Source of the DNA: Vreelandella halophila
GTDB taxonomy: Bacteria > Pseudomonadota > Gammaproteobacteria > Pseudomonadales > Oleiphilaceae
Assembly: GCF_019903425.1 (NCBI RefSeq)
Contig: NZ_JACHUZ010000013.1
Coordinates: forward strand, 129,246 to 193,245
Direction of reading: 5' to 3'
Length of the DNA: 64,000 bases
How positions within the stretch are numbered: the stretch's first letter is position 1; each line of letters starts with the position of its first letter. Of the stretch, positions 29,103 to 39,799 are shown in pieces. Position numbers and translations under genes: made by a program. Under the pieces are notes generated by a model. The model did no database searches. It was not told where the DNA came from and saw only the letters and a list, made by a program, of their open reading frames with translations.

Positions 29103-29911
29103 TCCGTACTCCCATTAGATTGCTGTGCGTACAGATCATTGGCCAGCATCACGTAGTCCGCCAGCGTCAGGTTCTGGGGGCGCAGCGTCGGGTCAACCCC
29201 CAGACGCGGCCAGTCAGCGTCCCCGAACAGCGGCGCCAGTGCCTTGCGCAGGGTCTTGCGGCGGGCGTTGAAAGCCGTACGCACCACCTTGGCCAGCAGT
29301 TCCACATCATGCGCAGGGTTGTCGATGGTTCCGTGGGGCACCAGTCGCACAATGGCGGATTCCACCTTGGGGGCTGGGCTGAAGGCACCCGAGCCGACCG
29401 TGAACAGAGGCTGCACCCCGCAGCGGTACTGGGTCATGATCGCCAGCCGGCCCCACTGGCTCTCACCCGGCGCCGCGGCCATGCGCTCCACCACCTCCTT
29501 CTGGAGCATGAAATGCATGTCGCGGATCACATCCCCGAACTCGAGCAGATGGAAGATCAGCGGCGTGGCGATATTGTAGGGGAGGTTACCCACCGCCCGG
29601 ATCGGCCCCTTGCCGGCAATGGCGTGGTAGTCAAAGCGCAGGGCATCCCCTTCATGGATGGTCAGCCCCGGGTAGCGGAAGAACTGCGCCCGAAGGCCGG
29701 GAATCAGGTCCCGGTCGAGCTCGATCATCTGCATGGACGGGCAGGCTTCCAGCAGTGGCTCGCTGAGCGCCCCCATGCCGGGGCCAATCTCCAACAGATT
29801 GTCATCCGGAGTGGGGTTGATGGCGCCCACGATGCGGTCGATCACCCCCGCATCGTGCAGGAAGTTCTGACCAAAGCGCTTACGCGCCTGATGCCCCGCC
29901 GGTCGGCTCAT
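29099..29911 (-). CDS. rsmA: 16S rRNA dimethyladenosine transferase RsmA (KsgA)
   Basis: A 270-residue SAM-dependent methyltransferase that dimethylates two adjacent adenosines in helix 45 of 16S rRNA late in 30S assembly. Motifs: RKRFGQNFLHDAGVIDRIV at the N terminus, SAM loop LLEIGPGMGALSEPLL, and catalytic NLPYNIATPLIF. Its start overlaps pdxA by 4 bp and its end overlaps apaH by 4 bp. Confidence 0.97.
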   Translation of the reverse strand: MSRPAGHQARKRFGQNFLHDAGVIDRIVGAINPTPDDNLLEIGPGMGALSEPLLEACPSMQMIELDRDLIPGLRAQFFRYPGLTIHEGDALRFDYHAIAGKGPIRAVGNLPYNIATPLIFHLLEFGDVIRDMHFMLQKEVVERMAAAPGESQWGRLAIMTQYRCGVQPLFTVGSGAFSPAPKVESAIVRLVPHGTIDNPAHDVELLAKVVRTAFNARRKTLRKALAPLFGDADWPRLGVDPTLRPQNLTLADYVMLANDLYAQQSNGSTE

Positions 29912-30915
29912 CCGTGCCCCTTCCGTGTCCGCTCCCGCTGGCGCACCATGTGGGCCGCAGTCTGGATGGCCTCATGCAGGCTGCCGGGGTCCGCCTGCCC
30001 GGTGGCGGCCAGGTCCAGGGCCGTGCCGTGGTCCACGGAGGTGCGGATGATCGGCAGCCCCAGGCTTATGTTCACGGCCCGACCGAAGCCCTTGTACTTG
30101 AGTACCGGCAGGCCCTGATCGTGGTACATGGCCAGCACGGCATCCGCCTCTTCAAGGTTGTAGGGCGTGAACAGGGTATCCGCCGGCAGCGGCCCTGTGA
30201 GGTTCATGCCCTCGCTGTTCAGCCGTTCCAGCAACGGTTCGATTACGTCAATCTCTTCGTGACCGATATGGCCACCCTCCCCGGCATGCGGATTGAGGCC
30301 CGCGACCAGGATGCGGGGCTGGTTAATGCCGAAGTGTTTTTTCAGATCGGCATGCAGGATCTGGAGTACCCGGTTGAGGCGGGTGCCGTTAATGGCATCC
30401 GGCACTTCACGCAATGGCAGGTGGGTGGTGGCCAGTGCCACGCGCAGCCCTTCGGTGGCCAGCATCATCACCACGCCACTGGCGCCGGTTTTCTCCTGCA
30501 GGAACTCGGTGTGACCACTGAAGGTGATACCGGCCTCGTTGATCACCCCTTTGTGCACCGGTGCGGTCACCATGCCATCCACGATACTGAGCTGGCAGGC
30601 CTCCACGGCTGCTTCAAGGGTGCGCAGCACATAGCCGGCGTTCTCCGGGTCGAGCCGACCGGCCCGGGTTGTTGCAACGGAGGCAACAGACCATACGGGA
30701 AGCACGCCGGCGCCGGTCGGAATGGGCTGGTCCGGCTCCCAGGGCTCAATCCGCACGTCCAGTTCCAGCAGCCGGGCCCGCTCACGCATCAGGTCCGCAT
30801 CAGCGACCACCACTAGTTCCGTCTCCCGCTCACGGTCGGCCAGGGTGAGGCACAGATCGGGCCCGATGCCGGCGGGTTCACCGGCCGTTACCGCCAGCCG
30901 TGCCGGACGGGTCAC
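29908..30915 (-). CDS. pdxA: 4-hydroxythreonine-4-phosphate dehydrogenase PdxA
   Basis: A 335-residue Zn2+/NAD(P)-dependent dehydrogenase of pyridoxal phosphate synthesis. It has LAVTAGEPAGIGPDLCL at the start, VTAPVHKGVINEAG, FSGHTEFLQEKTGA, the metal-binding ALATTHLPLREVPDAI, and AGLNPHAGEGGHIGHEEIDV. All expected metal-ligand histidines appear intact. It overlaps both surA and rsmA by 4 bp. Confidence 0.97.
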   Translation of the reverse strand: MTRPARLAVTAGEPAGIGPDLCLTLADRERETELVVVADADLMRERARLLELDVRIEPWEPDQPIPTGAGVLPVWSVASVATTRAGRLDPENAGYVLRTLEAAVEACQLSIVDGMVTAPVHKGVINEAGITFSGHTEFLQEKTGASGVVMMLATEGLRVALATTHLPLREVPDAINGTRLNRVLQILHADLKKHFGINQPRILVAGLNPHAGEGGHIGHEEIDVIEPLLERLNSEGMNLTGPLPADTLFTPYNLEEADAVLAMYHDQGLPVLKYKGFGRAVNISLGLPIIRTSVDHGTALDLAATGQADPGSLHEAIQTAAHMVRQRERTRKGHG

Positions 30916-32237
30916 AGCGAGCCCTCCATGCCAGTGACCACGGTCTTGATGTCCACATAGGCCTCTTCACGGATCTGGCTCAGCCAGTTCTGGAGCTCCA
31001 GCTCGTACTGGCGCTGCTGCAGCGCCTGGCGGGCCTCATTGCGGCGGATCTCGTCGCTCTGCTCTGCCACGCGTTTATCCTCAACCTTCAGGATGTGCCA
31101 GCCGAACCGCGAACGGAAGGGGCTGCTGGTCTCGCCAACACCGGTGTCCATCATGGTGTCCTCGAACGCCGGCACCATCTCGCCGGGCCCGACCCAGCCC
31201 AGTTCACCGCCTTCAGAAACGGTGCCCGGGTCATCCGAATACTCACGGGCCAGCTCGGCGAAGTCGGCGCCGTCCTCCAGATCCGACTTGATCTCGCGGA
31301 TCAATGACTCCGCCTCGGATTCGGAACGATTCTGAGTATTAACCAGTATGTGGCTCACCTCCCGCTGTTCCACTTCATTGGTGTCCTGCCCCCGGCGGTC
31401 CAGCGGTGTGACCACGTGGAAGCCATTGCTGCTCTGCAGTACCGGCGACGGCTCGCCCACGTCCAGCCGCGGAATCTCACCGGCCACCAGCGAGGGCAGC
31501 TCCTGGCCGGAACGCCAGCCCAGCTCGCCGCCTTCAAGCGCATTACGGCCATCGGATTCGGCCACCGCCAGCTCGCGGAAGTCGCCGCCTTCCTCAAGCT
31601 TCTCCTGGATCGACTCCGCCTTGCTCCGGGCCGCCTGGACCTCTTCCTCGTCGTTGAAGTTGTTCACCTCGATCAGGATATGGCCGAGCAGGTGTTCAAT
31701 CCCGGAACGTTCACGCGCTTCCGCCGAGCTTAGGAAGTTGTCCACTTCCCTTTCGGTGACACGCACGCGCCGGCCAACGCGCTGCTGCTGAACGCGACTG
31801 ACCAGCATCTCCCGGCGGATCTGCTCACGCGCCTGCTGGAAGCTCAGGCCCTCGCTGGCCAGTGCCTGCTCGAAGGCGTCCAGGCTGTTGAAGCCATTGT
31901 TCCGGGCCACATTGCGCATGGCGTCGTTGAGCTCGGAGTCCCCGATGCGCATGCCCATCTGGCGGGCCCGCTGGATCTGGATTTCCTCCAGGATGAGCTG
32001 GTCCAGAACCCGCTGGCGCAGCACCGATTCCGGTGGCAGCCGCGTGCCCTGGGCGCTTAGGCGTGAACGGATCTGCTGGATCCGCGCCTGAAGCTCGGAC
32101 TGGAGCACCACGCCCTCGTCCACCACGGCCACGACGCGGTCCAGCGGCTGGCGTTCGGCTCCGGCCGCCAGCATGGGCAGGCAGGCCAGGAAGACCAGGG
32201 CCAGCAGGCTTGAAGGGCGCTGTCGTTTCGGAATCAT
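30912..32237 (-). CDS. surA: Periplasmic chaperone and peptidyl-prolyl isomerase SurA
   Basis: A 441-residue periplasmic chaperone that escorts unfolded outer-membrane proteins to the BAM complex. The start at ATG 32237 opens a signal peptide (cleavage near AAGAE); longer in-frame starts upstream would run into lptD. An N-terminal chaperone domain (PLDRVVAVVDEGVVLQSELQ) is followed by two parvulin domains with the repeated motifs GGELGWRSGQELP and GGELGWVGPGEMV. It is 22 bp downstream of lptD, itself a known SurA client. Confidence 0.96.
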   Translation of the reverse strand: MIPKRQRPSSLLALVFLACLPMLAAGAERQPLDRVVAVVDEGVVLQSELQARIQQIRSRLSAQGTRLPPESVLRQRVLDQLILEEIQIQRARQMGMRIGDSELNDAMRNVARNNGFNSLDAFEQALASEGLSFQQAREQIRREMLVSRVQQQRVGRRVRVTEREVDNFLSSAEARERSGIEHLLGHILIEVNNFNDEEEVQAARSKAESIQEKLEEGGDFRELAVAESDGRNALEGGELGWRSGQELPSLVAGEIPRLDVGEPSPVLQSSNGFHVVTPLDRRGQDTNEVEQREVSHILVNTQNRSESEAESLIREIKSDLEDGADFAELAREYSDDPGTVSEGGELGWVGPGEMVPAFEDTMMDTGVGETSSPFRSRFGWHILKVEDKRVAEQSDEIRRNEARQALQQRQYELELQNWLSQIREEAYVDIKTVVTGMEGSL

Positions 32238-32259
32238 GCTTACCTCAGTCTGAATGGGT

Positions 32260-34659
32260 TCAGGGCCATCGTTCCTGCGCCGGGCGCCGCAACTGTTCGG
32301 GCGTCGGGCGCTCTCTGATGGCAGTGCGCTGATCAAAGCCGGGAATGGCATCACGGGCGTTGTCCTGGGCATCGCCGCTGCCCCCCAGCCCGAGCAGCTG
32401 TATCTGGAACAGGAACCGGGTATCCAGTCCCTCATCCCGGGTTCGGTAACGTTGGGCCACCAGCTGGAGGTTCCAGCAGCAACTGCTGTACTCAAGCCCC
32501 ACCAGTGTGCCCGCTGTCTCCCTATTCTCCATATCGTAAAGCCAGCGGCCAATCAGGCTCGTCTGTTCACCCAGCGCCACCACGGTGCTCACATCCGACT
32601 GCTCAAGGTCGGTATCCGCGTCATAGGTATGACCGGCATTGAAAAGGTAGCGGTAGTCACTGGTGTGGAAGCGGAACTGGCTCCGGCCGCGAACGGTCTC
32701 ACGTTCATCCGCGTCCCACTGACCGGTGACCCGCAGGTCCATGGTTTCCAGCGGCCTCAGCAGGAGCTCACCGGCGTACGGGGAACGCCCTTCCTCGCTG
32801 GTCCCGGCACCGTTGAGCGCGACCTCCTCGTCCTCGAACCGGTGGATCTGGCCAAGGCTCACGCGGGCCCGTTCGATTCCGGCGTCCATATCATACACCC
32901 GTGAGGTCAGCGCCGTCGTGAGGCGGTTGTTGTCCCCTACACGGTCACCGCCCACAAAACGGTCCCGGGCGAAAAGCTGGTTGAAGTTGAAGGAGTTGAG
33001 CCGGGTGTCAAAGACCGGGATATCCTGCTGCTCACGCTCCGGTGAGTACACATAGTACAGCCGTGGCTCCAGCGTCTGGTTGTAGAAGCTGTCCCCCACA
33101 TCAAAGAAGCGGTCGAAGTAGAGCCCGGCATCCACGTCCGCAAAGGGCACGTTGCGGCTGAAACGTTCATCCCGTTCGATGTCGTCCAGCTGGTACTGGG
33201 TGTGGTCAAGCATCACGGAGGTGCTCACAAAACCCGGCAGCCCCCGCAGCTCCCAACCCACCTCCGGGCGGGTGCGCAGCCGGTGACCAATAGCCGCGTC
33301 CAGGCCCTGGAGATCCCGGTTATCGCGCCAGAAATGGTTGTACTCGGAATCCTGCGCGGCGTACCAGTTACCACTGCTGGTACTGAGGTCAAGCTGCACA
33401 CGCGGCAGCTGATTGTAGGGGCGGCGGCGTTCGGGGATGGCGGGATCAATGGTCTGGAACCCCCGCAGTGCCGCCGAGAAGTTCACTCCGGGCTGACTGT
33501 AGCGGAGGCGGCCATCGCGGCGCAGATGGGTGTTCTGCTGGATATCCAGGGTCCGGTTGAGGTCACTGGAATAGTCGTCGTCGGAGACCGCCGCGTAATC
33601 CAGATCCCCGCGCCAACCGCCACCGAAGTCGGCATCACTGGTGACATCCAGGCCCCAGCGCTTGCCGTCCATGCCGGGATTTTCCGACTCGAACTCCGAG
33701 TCGTTGTCGATGAAGCCCAGCTGCACATCCGTCTGCCCGAAGCGGCTCAGGTAGCGGGTTTCCAGCTCCGAGAAGTAGCCCCGACCATGGATGTACTGCG
33801 GCGTGTAGGTAGCATCATAGTGAGGGGCGAGATTCAGGTAATAGGGCGCGGCCACGAAGAGGCCATTGCCAGCGTTCGACGTCCCGAAGGACGGGTACAG
33901 AAAACCGGACTTGCGCCGGTCATCAATGGGGAAGCTGATCCACGGCACATACATTACCGGCACATCCTTCACCCTCAGCCGGACATGGCTGGCAGTGCCG
34001 AAACCGCTGGCCTGATCCAGATTCACACGGCTCGCCGCCATGGACCAGTCATTCCGGCCAGGCTGGCAGGTGGTCATAACCGCCTGATTGATGCGCATGG
34101 CCTCTTCCCCGGTGCGCTTGATACGGCCGGCACTGCCGCGCATATGGGCGTCATGGAGCAGGAAACGGGCGGTGTTGAGGGTCAGGCTACCGCCCTCATC
34201 GCTGGCCTGGGCTTCATGGCCCGTCAGCAACACGCCGCTGGCGCGGCTGACCACCCCGCCACTGAGATTGAGGATGCCCCTGCTCTGGTTATACCGGGCA
34301 CGATCGCTGCGTGCCCGGAGCTCCCCCTGGCGAACCCGCACATCACCGCTCAGATCCAGGGTCTCATCCATGCGGTAGTGGGCGTCGCGGCTGGTAATGT
34401 GGACCGGCCCACCTTCACCACTCTCCCCGGAGGCGCCATCGCTACTACCGGATTCGAGTGCAGGGGGGCGATAGGTCCCGCCACAGTAAGCCGGCACCTT
34501 TTCCTGCAGTTCCGGGGGCAACTGCTCCCACTCCACCCAGTCGATGGCAGCGGCCGAGCGCGGCTCCTGGGCCTGCGCGGGCACACAGGCGAGTGTGATG
34601 CTGGCAGCCAGCATCCGGAATCGCCCGGCGCGGTTGTTCGTCCACCTCTGTATTGCCAC
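32260..34659 (-). CDS. lptD: LPS-assembly outer-membrane protein LptD
   Basis: A 799-residue outer-membrane barrel that, with LptE, inserts lipopolysaccharide into the outer leaflet. The start is a GTG at 34659 with GGAGAAGG upstream, followed by a signal peptide ending near AQAQE. The N-terminal jellyroll (ITSRDAHYRMDETLDLSGDV) continues the LptA bridge. The four cysteines needed for the interdomain disulfides are visible: one in VPAYCGG, one in TTCQPGRND, and an adjacent pair in SSCCWNLQLV near the C terminus. First gene of the lptD-surA-pdxA-rsmA-apaH-DUF423 run. Confidence 0.95.
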   Translation of the reverse strand: MAIQRWTNNRAGRFRMLAASITLACVPAQAQEPRSAAAIDWVEWEQLPPELQEKVPAYCGGTYRPPALESGSSDGASGESGEGGPVHITSRDAHYRMDETLDLSGDVRVRQGELRARSDRARYNQSRGILNLSGGVVSRASGVLLTGHEAQASDEGGSLTLNTARFLLHDAHMRGSAGRIKRTGEEAMRINQAVMTTCQPGRNDWSMAASRVNLDQASGFGTASHVRLRVKDVPVMYVPWISFPIDDRRKSGFLYPSFGTSNAGNGLFVAAPYYLNLAPHYDATYTPQYIHGRGYFSELETRYLSRFGQTDVQLGFIDNDSEFESENPGMDGKRWGLDVTSDADFGGGWRGDLDYAAVSDDDYSSDLNRTLDIQQNTHLRRDGRLRYSQPGVNFSAALRGFQTIDPAIPERRRPYNQLPRVQLDLSTSSGNWYAAQDSEYNHFWRDNRDLQGLDAAIGHRLRTRPEVGWELRGLPGFVSTSVMLDHTQYQLDDIERDERFSRNVPFADVDAGLYFDRFFDVGDSFYNQTLEPRLYYVYSPEREQQDIPVFDTRLNSFNFNQLFARDRFVGGDRVGDNNRLTTALTSRVYDMDAGIERARVSLGQIHRFEDEEVALNGAGTSEEGRSPYAGELLLRPLETMDLRVTGQWDADERETVRGRSQFRFHTSDYRYLFNAGHTYDADTDLEQSDVSTVVALGEQTSLIGRWLYDMENRETAGTLVGLEYSSCCWNLQLVAQRYRTRDEGLDTRFLFQIQLLGLGGSGDAQDNARDAIPGFDQRTAIRERPTPEQLRRPAQERWP

Positions 34660-34827
34660 TCACCTTCTCCGGAGCGTCCACCGGCCTGCGGCTGAAAACA
34701 GGGGCACAGTCTACATGGGCCACTGCAGCATGTTAACGCTCTCTGGCCAGCTGGCAGAGGCTTAATGCAGAATACAACACATCCGAAAGGGTGCTGCCTG
34801 GCGCGGTGCCCATCAACAGGAGTAACC

Positions 34828-35835
34828 ATGGATCAACGCTACGACGCCATGCTGGCCTGGCTGAGCCAGCGCCTGGGAACAGCGCCGCAGGCACCGGAAC
34901 CGGTGGCCGGCGACGCCAGTTTCCGGCGCTATTTCCGGGTAATGACCCCGGAAGGATCCAGGATTGTGATGGACGCGCCACCAGAGAAGGAATCCTGCGA
35001 GGCCTTTGTAGCGCTGACACACCACTGGCACCAACACGGTCTGCATGTGCCGCAACTGCTGGCCGAGGATCAGGAGCAGGGGTTCCTGCTGCTGGAGGAT
35101 CTGGGTGACCGGCTCTACCTGGAGGAACTCACCTCCGAGGCAGCCGCGGACCGGCTCTACGGCGAGGCCCTGAGTGCGCTGGTCCAACTGCAGGGCCTGC
35201 CCTCCCCTCCGGATCATCCCCTGCCACCCTATGACCGCGAGCGCCTGCAGCAGGAGATGCAGCTTTTCCCGGACTGGCTTCTGGAACACAAGCTCGGCCT
35301 CAAGCTTTCCAGCCAGGAGCAGGCCATGCTGGCGACCACCTTCGCCACCCTGACCGAGTCCGCCCTGGCCCAGCCCCGGGTTACTGTCCACCGTGATTAC
35401 CACTCCCGCAACCTGCTGGTGGCGGACAACAACAGCCCCGGCATCATCGACTTCCAGGACGCGGTCACCGGCCCTATCACCTATGACGCGGCCTCACTGC
35501 TGCGTGACTGCTACGTTGCCTGGCCGCAGGAAAAGGTCTGCCAGTGGCTTGAGATCTACCGCCTGCAGGCACGCGAAGCCGGTCTTCATCAGGCGGACGA
35601 GGCCACTTTCCGCCAGTGGTTCGAACTCATGAGCATCCAGCGCCACCTCAAGGCCAGCGGCATCTTTGCCCGGCTTGATCAGCGCGATGGCAAGCCGCGC
35701 TACCTCGAGGACATCCCGCGTACCCTGGAGTACATCATCCTGGCCGCACGCCGCCAGCCGGCCCTCGAGCACTTCGGAGACTGGCTCGCGGAACGGGTGG
35801 CGTCGGCAGTGGAACCAATGGCGGGGACCCCATGA
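34828..35835 (+). CDS. amgK: Sugar kinase AmgK (cell-wall recycling), aminoglycoside phosphotransferase fold
   Basis: A 335-residue kinase-like protein; start at ATG 34828 with CAGGAG 5 nt upstream. It has the APH-family catalytic loop [14 protein letters not shown] and the metal-binding [16 protein letters not shown]. In Pseudomonas AmgK phosphorylates MurNAc and GlcNAc at the anomeric carbon, feeding MurU. The 4-bp overlap with the nucleotidyltransferase gene downstream makes the AmgK-MurU assignment much stronger than the fold alone. It is divergent from lptD, as in many gammaproteobacteria. Confidence 0.92.
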   Translation: MDQRYDAMLAWLSQRLGTAPQAPEPVAGDASFRRYFRVMTPEGSRIVMDAPPEKESCEAFVALTHHWHQHGLHVPQLLAEDQEQGFLLLEDLGDRLYLEELTSEAAADRLYGEALSALVQLQGLPSPPDHPLPPYDRERLQQEMQLFPDWLLEHKLGLKLSSQEQAMLATTFATLTESALAQPRVTVHRDYHSRNLLVADNNSPGIIDFQDAVTGPITYDAASLLRDCYVAWPQEKVCQWLEIYRLQAREAGLHQADEATFRQWFELMSIQRHLKASGIFARLDQRDGKPRYLEDIPRTLEYIILAARRQPALEHFGDWLAERVASAVEPMAGTP

Positions 35836-36518
35836 AGGCCATGATCCTGGCAGCCGGGCGCGGCGAACGTCTGCGGCCACTGACCCTGGAGACCCCCAAG
35901 CCGCTGCTGCCGGTTGGTGGCCGGCCGATGATCCAGTGGCACATCGAGGCCCTGGTACAGGCGGGGGTTCCGGACATCGTCATCAACACAGCCTGGCTGG
36001 GGGACCGCATTGAAGCCCACCTCGGCGATGGCGCCGATCTGGGGGCCCGCATAGAGTATTCCCGCGAAGGAGAACCGCTGGAAACGCTGGGCGGAATACG
36101 TCGGGCGCTGCCGATGCTCACGGAGACGGCCAGTGAGTTCCTGGTCATTAACGGGGATGTCTGGACGGACGTCGACATGACCCCGCTTGCCGCCCGTCCA
36201 CTGGCAAAGGATACGGATGCCCACCTGGTCCTGGTGCCCAATCCGGCGCACCACAGTGGAGGGGATTTCGCACTGGCCAGTGGCCGGGTAACCAGGGAGC
36301 ATGGTGAACGGCTTACCTTTGCCGGGATCAGCCGCCTGCACCGGCGCCTGATTGACAGCGCCCCTGCCGGGGAAGACCGGCTGGGCCCCGTTCTGGCAAC
36401 GGTCTGCCAGCAGGGGCGGGTGAGCGGCATCGGCCATGACGGCTTCTGGGTGGATGTTGGCACCCCCGAGCGTCTCGAGGCGGCGCGCACACTGGCAGGG
36501 AGTGTTACAGCCCCATGA
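35832..36518 (+). CDS. murU: N-acetylmuramate 1-phosphate uridylyltransferase MurU
   Basis: A 228-residue nucleotidyltransferase with the NTP-binding signature [20 protein letters not shown] and a second substrate motif, [18 protein letters not shown]. With AmgK it makes UDP-MurNAc from recycled MurNAc, bypassing the fosfomycin-sensitive MurA step. Alone it could be read as a mannose-1-phosphate guanylyltransferase; the coupling to amgK and the short length favour MurU. It overlaps the next gene by 4 bp. Confidence 0.9.
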   Translation: MKAMILAAGRGERLRPLTLETPKPLLPVGGRPMIQWHIEALVQAGVPDIVINTAWLGDRIEAHLGDGADLGARIEYSREGEPLETLGGIRRALPMLTETASEFLVINGDVWTDVDMTPLAARPLAKDTDAHLVLVPNPAHHSGGDFALASGRVTREHGERLTFAGISRLHRRLIDSAPAGEDRLGPVLATVCQQGRVSGIGHDGFWVDVGTPERLEAARTLAGSVTAP

Positions 36519-37267
36519 GCGCGAAACACCACGACAACAGTACGGACACCCTGCCGGAGAACCTTTCGGACCTGCTCCGTGAACTGGCGTCCTGCGGCCA
36601 TCACGGCGCCCGGCTTCTGGAGCGCACCGGACTGCCCCGCTGGGCACGCGGCACCCTGTTCCGGTTGATGGGCTATGTGGCCAAGGCGGACGGCCGGGTG
36701 AACGAGCTGGACATCCGCTACGGCGAGTCCCTGATGCGCAATTTCAGTGCTGGGCCCCGCCAGCGCCGCCGCCTGATCCGGCGCTTCAATGCCGGAAAGC
36801 AGGACACCCAGCCAATGGTGCCCTTCTGGTTCCGGCTTCTGTCGCGCCGGTCCCCGGATGCGGCCCTGCGGCTGAGCATGGCACTGGCCCATCTGTGCTA
36901 CCAGGATGGCCCGGATTCGGCCGCCCGCATTGCCCGCTGCCATACCGCGATCGTTGCCACGGGGCTGCCCGCCACGGCGAGCAACCGTATCCTTCAGAGC
37001 TACCGGGGCAAGGTCTGGATCACCTCCCCGGACGAGGGCTCCGCTCAGACTCCCCTGACCGGCTTGGCCCGCGCCTGCCAGGTGGTTGGCGGCAAGCCGT
37101 CGGATTCCTTGGAGACCCTTCGCCAGGCCTACCGCAAGCAGCGCAGCCTTTACCATCCGGACAGGGTGCAGCATACCGACATGGACCCGGAACTGGCCCG
37201 GGCCCGTCTGGAGGAGATCCACAAGGCCTGGGACCTGATCAGCCGGCGGCATCCGGAGGCGCGCTGA
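36515..37267 (+). CDS. TerB/J-domain co-chaperone, DjlA-like without membrane anchor
   Basis: A 250-residue protein with a TerB-like helical domain at about 45-160 ([20 protein letters not shown]) and a C-terminal J domain at about 190-250 with the HPD motif in [15 protein letters not shown]. This is the DjlA architecture, but E. coli DjlA has an N-terminal membrane helix and this protein begins with a hydrophilic leader, so it should be cytosolic. It is coupled to murU by a 4-bp overlap, and its last 29 bp overlap convergently with ubiT. Confidence 0.88.
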   Translation: MSAKHHDNSTDTLPENLSDLLRELASCGHHGARLLERTGLPRWARGTLFRLMGYVAKADGRVNELDIRYGESLMRNFSAGPRQRRRLIRRFNAGKQDTQPMVPFWFRLLSRRSPDAALRLSMALAHLCYQDGPDSAARIARCHTAIVATGLPATASNRILQSYRGKVWITSPDEGSAQTPLTGLARACQVVGGKPSDSLETLRQAYRKQRSLYHPDRVQHTDMDPELARARLEEIHKAWDLISRRHPEAR

Positions 37268-37694
37268 CTCCCGAAGGGGCACCCAGCAGGGGAATGCGCC
37301 ACTCCAGCGCATCCAGCAGGTTCTTCACCGCCAACCCAAGTTCGGTATCTCCCTCGATCACCAGCTGACGCTGGAAGAACAGACGGTCCGGGTCCTCACG
37401 GCGCTCCGCCAGCCGCCGGAAGGCTTCCGTGGTGCCCCGTATGGTCGCCTCGGGCTCTGCATACGCCATACGCAGACGCCCACCCCAGAAGCCCAGCGTG
37501 ACCCCGGTGGTCGCATCCTCCAGTTCGAGCCGCAGCACACGGCCTTCCAGCTCCCCGAAATCACCTTCTGCCAGAGCCTCGGCAAAGAGGTGATTCAGGG
37601 GCAGCTCCACCAGACCCTGCTTGAGCGCCCAGGGCAGGCGGGCATCCACCAGCGGGATGAGGCTGCGAGCCATGCGATCCAGGGTCTGTTTCAT
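37239..37694 (-). CDS. ubiT: Ubiquinone biosynthesis accessory factor UbiT
   Basis: A 151-residue SCP2 sterol-carrier-domain protein ([33 protein letters not shown]). UbiT is thought to bind polyprenyl intermediates for the oxygen-independent ubiquinone pathway. The start overlaps the ubiV stop (ATGA), and the gene completes the ubiU-ubiV-ubiT operon. The identification relies on the fold plus this context. Confidence 0.9.
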   Translation of the reverse strand: MKQTLDRMARSLIPLVDARLPWALKQGLVELPLNHLFAEALAEGDFGELEGRVLRLELEDATTGVTLGFWGGRLRMAYAEPEATIRGTTEAFRRLAERREDPDRLFFQRQLVIEGDTELGLAVKNLLDALEWRIPLLGAPSGVSAPPDAAG

Positions 37695-38590
37695 GGGTTA
37701 TGACTCCATTCCATGCCCGGGCGGCCATACCAATAGCCGTCACAGGGGGGCGCTTCCACCAGATGAAGCGGATGACGTTCCGGCATGTCGCCATGCCGGG
37801 CCCGGTCGAAGCGGGCCACAACATCCGCCATGCCTTCGTATTCCGGGCTCAGGCGCACGGTATCCACGCCCAGCCGCTGCATGTCCGGCAGCTCACGCAT
37901 CAGGTCATAGCGGGCGCCGGACAGGGTGCTGATGCCGTTGAGACGGAACACGTCCTGATGCTCCCGGGATTTCAGGGCCAGCCCATCCGGATGCTGCTGG
38001 CAGACGAACTCGCAGCGGTCCTTGGGCTTGCCGTAATAGCGCGCCGTGAAGCAGCGCGACGACCAGGCGAGCGGCAGGAAGCCCCAGGCAAAGACCTCCA
38101 CCGGTGCGTGCAGGGACTGCTCATCCAGGGCGGACTGCATGTCCGCCAGCGTATCGCGGCTCAGTTCCACCGGCAGACACCAACGCTGCAGGCCCCGGCG
38201 CAGAAGCACCTGAAGCGTGGCGGTGTTGTAGAGGTTCACGGAGGGCCCCGTCACAAACGGCAGACCGGCCTCGATCACCATATTCAGCGCGCTCTGGTCA
38301 TTGGCCTCGACCAGGAACTCGCCGTTGTCCCGGATGCGGCGCAGGGTGCGCAGGTCCGCCTCGGATTCGATCAGCGTCTGGCTCGAAAGCACTACCTCCT
38401 TGCCGCAATCGCGCAGGTCACGGGCCAGATCCAACCAGTCCGCCACCTTCATGTCGCGACGGCGGGAACACACCACTTCGCCCAGATAGATGGTATCCAC
38501 CGGCCATTCCGCCGCTTCCGCGTAGAAGTTGAGCACATCCTGGCGGGGCCAGTACCAGATGATCGGCCCCAGTGAGAGTTTCATCGTCAT
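37691..38590 (-). CDS. ubiV: Ubiquinone biosynthesis protein UbiV (U32 family)
   Basis: A 299-residue U32-family protein. With UbiU it forms an Fe-S heterodimer that hydroxylates ubiquinone precursors without O2, using prephenate as oxygen donor. The cysteines expected to hold the 4Fe-4S cluster are visible in [12 protein letters not shown] (about residue 41), [11 protein letters not shown] and [10 protein letters not shown]. The start at 38590 overlaps the ubiU stop (ATGA), preferred to longer in-frame starts. Confidence 0.95.
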   Translation of the reverse strand: MTMKLSLGPIIWYWPRQDVLNFYAEAAEWPVDTIYLGEVVCSRRRDMKVADWLDLARDLRDCGKEVVLSSQTLIESEADLRTLRRIRDNGEFLVEANDQSALNMVIEAGLPFVTGPSVNLYNTATLQVLLRRGLQRWCLPVELSRDTLADMQSALDEQSLHAPVEVFAWGFLPLAWSSRCFTARYYGKPKDRCEFVCQQHPDGLALKSREHQDVFRLNGISTLSGARYDLMRELPDMQRLGVDTVRLSPEYEGMADVVARFDRARHGDMPERHPLHLVEAPPCDGYWYGRPGMEWSHNP

Positions 38591-39582
38591 TTCCAGCTCC
38601 GGGTCCATGCGCCCAGTGTGGTCTGGCCACCCTCGGACAGTTCGCCCAGGGTGTGCTGCCACTCCGGGGCGGGCTCAAAGGTCTCGGGATCCGCCTTCAC
38701 ACGGTCGATTGCCGCCCGCCAGGTGCCGGCCACCTGACCACTGTAGGCGGGGCTGCGCTGGCGCCCCTCGATCTTGACCGCGGAAACGCCGAGGCGGTGC
38801 AGCTCCGGAAGCAGATCCATGGTGTTGAGGCTGGTGGGCTCCTCGATGGCGTGATAGACGGCCCCCTCCACCTCGAAGCGCCCCTTGCACAGGGTCGGGT
38901 AGCCCGCCTGTTCGTGGCCTGCAAAACGGTCGATCAGCACACCATTGAGCCGGGCTTCCAGCTCATCGCCCTTCTCTTCCCAGCGCACAGCCTTGGCGGG
39001 TGAGCAGGCGCCGCAGGTATTCGGGGATTCATCCGTCAGATAGGAGGACAGGTAACAGCGCCCCTCCGCCATGATGCAGAGGCTGCCAAAGGCGAACACT
39101 TCCAGCTCCACCGGGGAATGTTCCGCCACCTGCCGCACCTGGTCCATGGACAGAACCCGTGGCAAGACCGCGCGGCTGATACCGAACTCCCGGTGATAGA
39201 ACCGCAGGGCCTCATGGCTGGTGGCCGAGCCTTGTACTGACAGATGGCGCGGGATACCGGGGTGGTGGCGGGCCGCGTGATCCAGCAGCCCCATGTCCGC
39301 CAGGATCAGGGCGTCAAACCCCAGGTCGGCGGCCCGGTCCAGGGTTGCCGTCCAGTGCTTCCAGCCCGCGGGCTGCGGGTAGGTATTGAGGGCACAGAAC
39401 ACGCGGGTGCCACGCTGGCGGGCGTATTCCATCCCCTCACGCATACGCTTTTCGGTGAAGTTGAGACCCGCGAACTGGCGTGCGTTGGTGTGGTCACGGA
39501 AGCCGATGTAGACAGCATCCGCCCCCGCATCAACAGCAACCTTGAGAGCGGGCAGGCTGCCCGCTGGGCAGACGAGTTCCAT
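38587..39582 (-). CDS. ubiU: Ubiquinone biosynthesis protein UbiU (U32 family)
   Basis: A 331-residue U32-family protein and UbiV partner. [27 protein letters not shown] is the typical opening (first 16 residues shown by [16 protein letters not shown]). Cluster cysteines are present in [24 protein letters not shown] and TLCKGRFEV. First gene of the operon, divergent from sqr across about 217 bp. It implies that quinone synthesis continues in anoxia. Confidence 0.95.
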   Translation of the reverse strand: MELVCPAGSLPALKVAVDAGADAVYIGFRDHTNARQFAGLNFTEKRMREGMEYARQRGTRVFCALNTYPQPAGWKHWTATLDRAADLGFDALILADMGLLDHAARHHPGIPRHLSVQGSATSHEALRFYHREFGISRAVLPRVLSMDQVRQVAEHSPVELEVFAFGSLCIMAEGRCYLSSYLTDESPNTCGACSPAKAVRWEEKGDELEARLNGVLIDRFAGHEQAGYPTLCKGRFEVEGAVYHAIEEPTSLNTMDLLPELHRLGVSAVKIEGRQRSPAYSGQVAGTWRAAIDRVKADPETFEPAPEWQHTLGELSEGGQTTLGAWTRSWK

Positions 39583-39799
39583 GGATGCCTCCGATGGCTG
39601 ACGGCAAAAGGCATGATGGCGCTACCCGCACGCTGCCGCCACCGAATCCGTCAACCGGTTTCACCATGCACTTGTCTGATTTGTATATTCCAAAACAAAC
39701 TTACGGTTTTTGTTTTTATCAATTTATGATCTCAGAAAAGGCGTTACTATAAGCAGCAATCACAAAGCATCATTAACCAGAACCAGAATGAGAGGTCCC

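Noticed and set aside
32238-32552. A longer surA frame with an N-terminal extension.
   Set aside because: The extension overlaps the lptD 3' end on the same strand and would bury the obvious signal peptide starting at 32237.
39690-39735. FNR-like site upstream of sqr around TTTTTATCAATTTATGATC.
   Set aside because: Only one half-site (ATCAA) fits; the other half matches about three of five positions, too weak to list as a feature.
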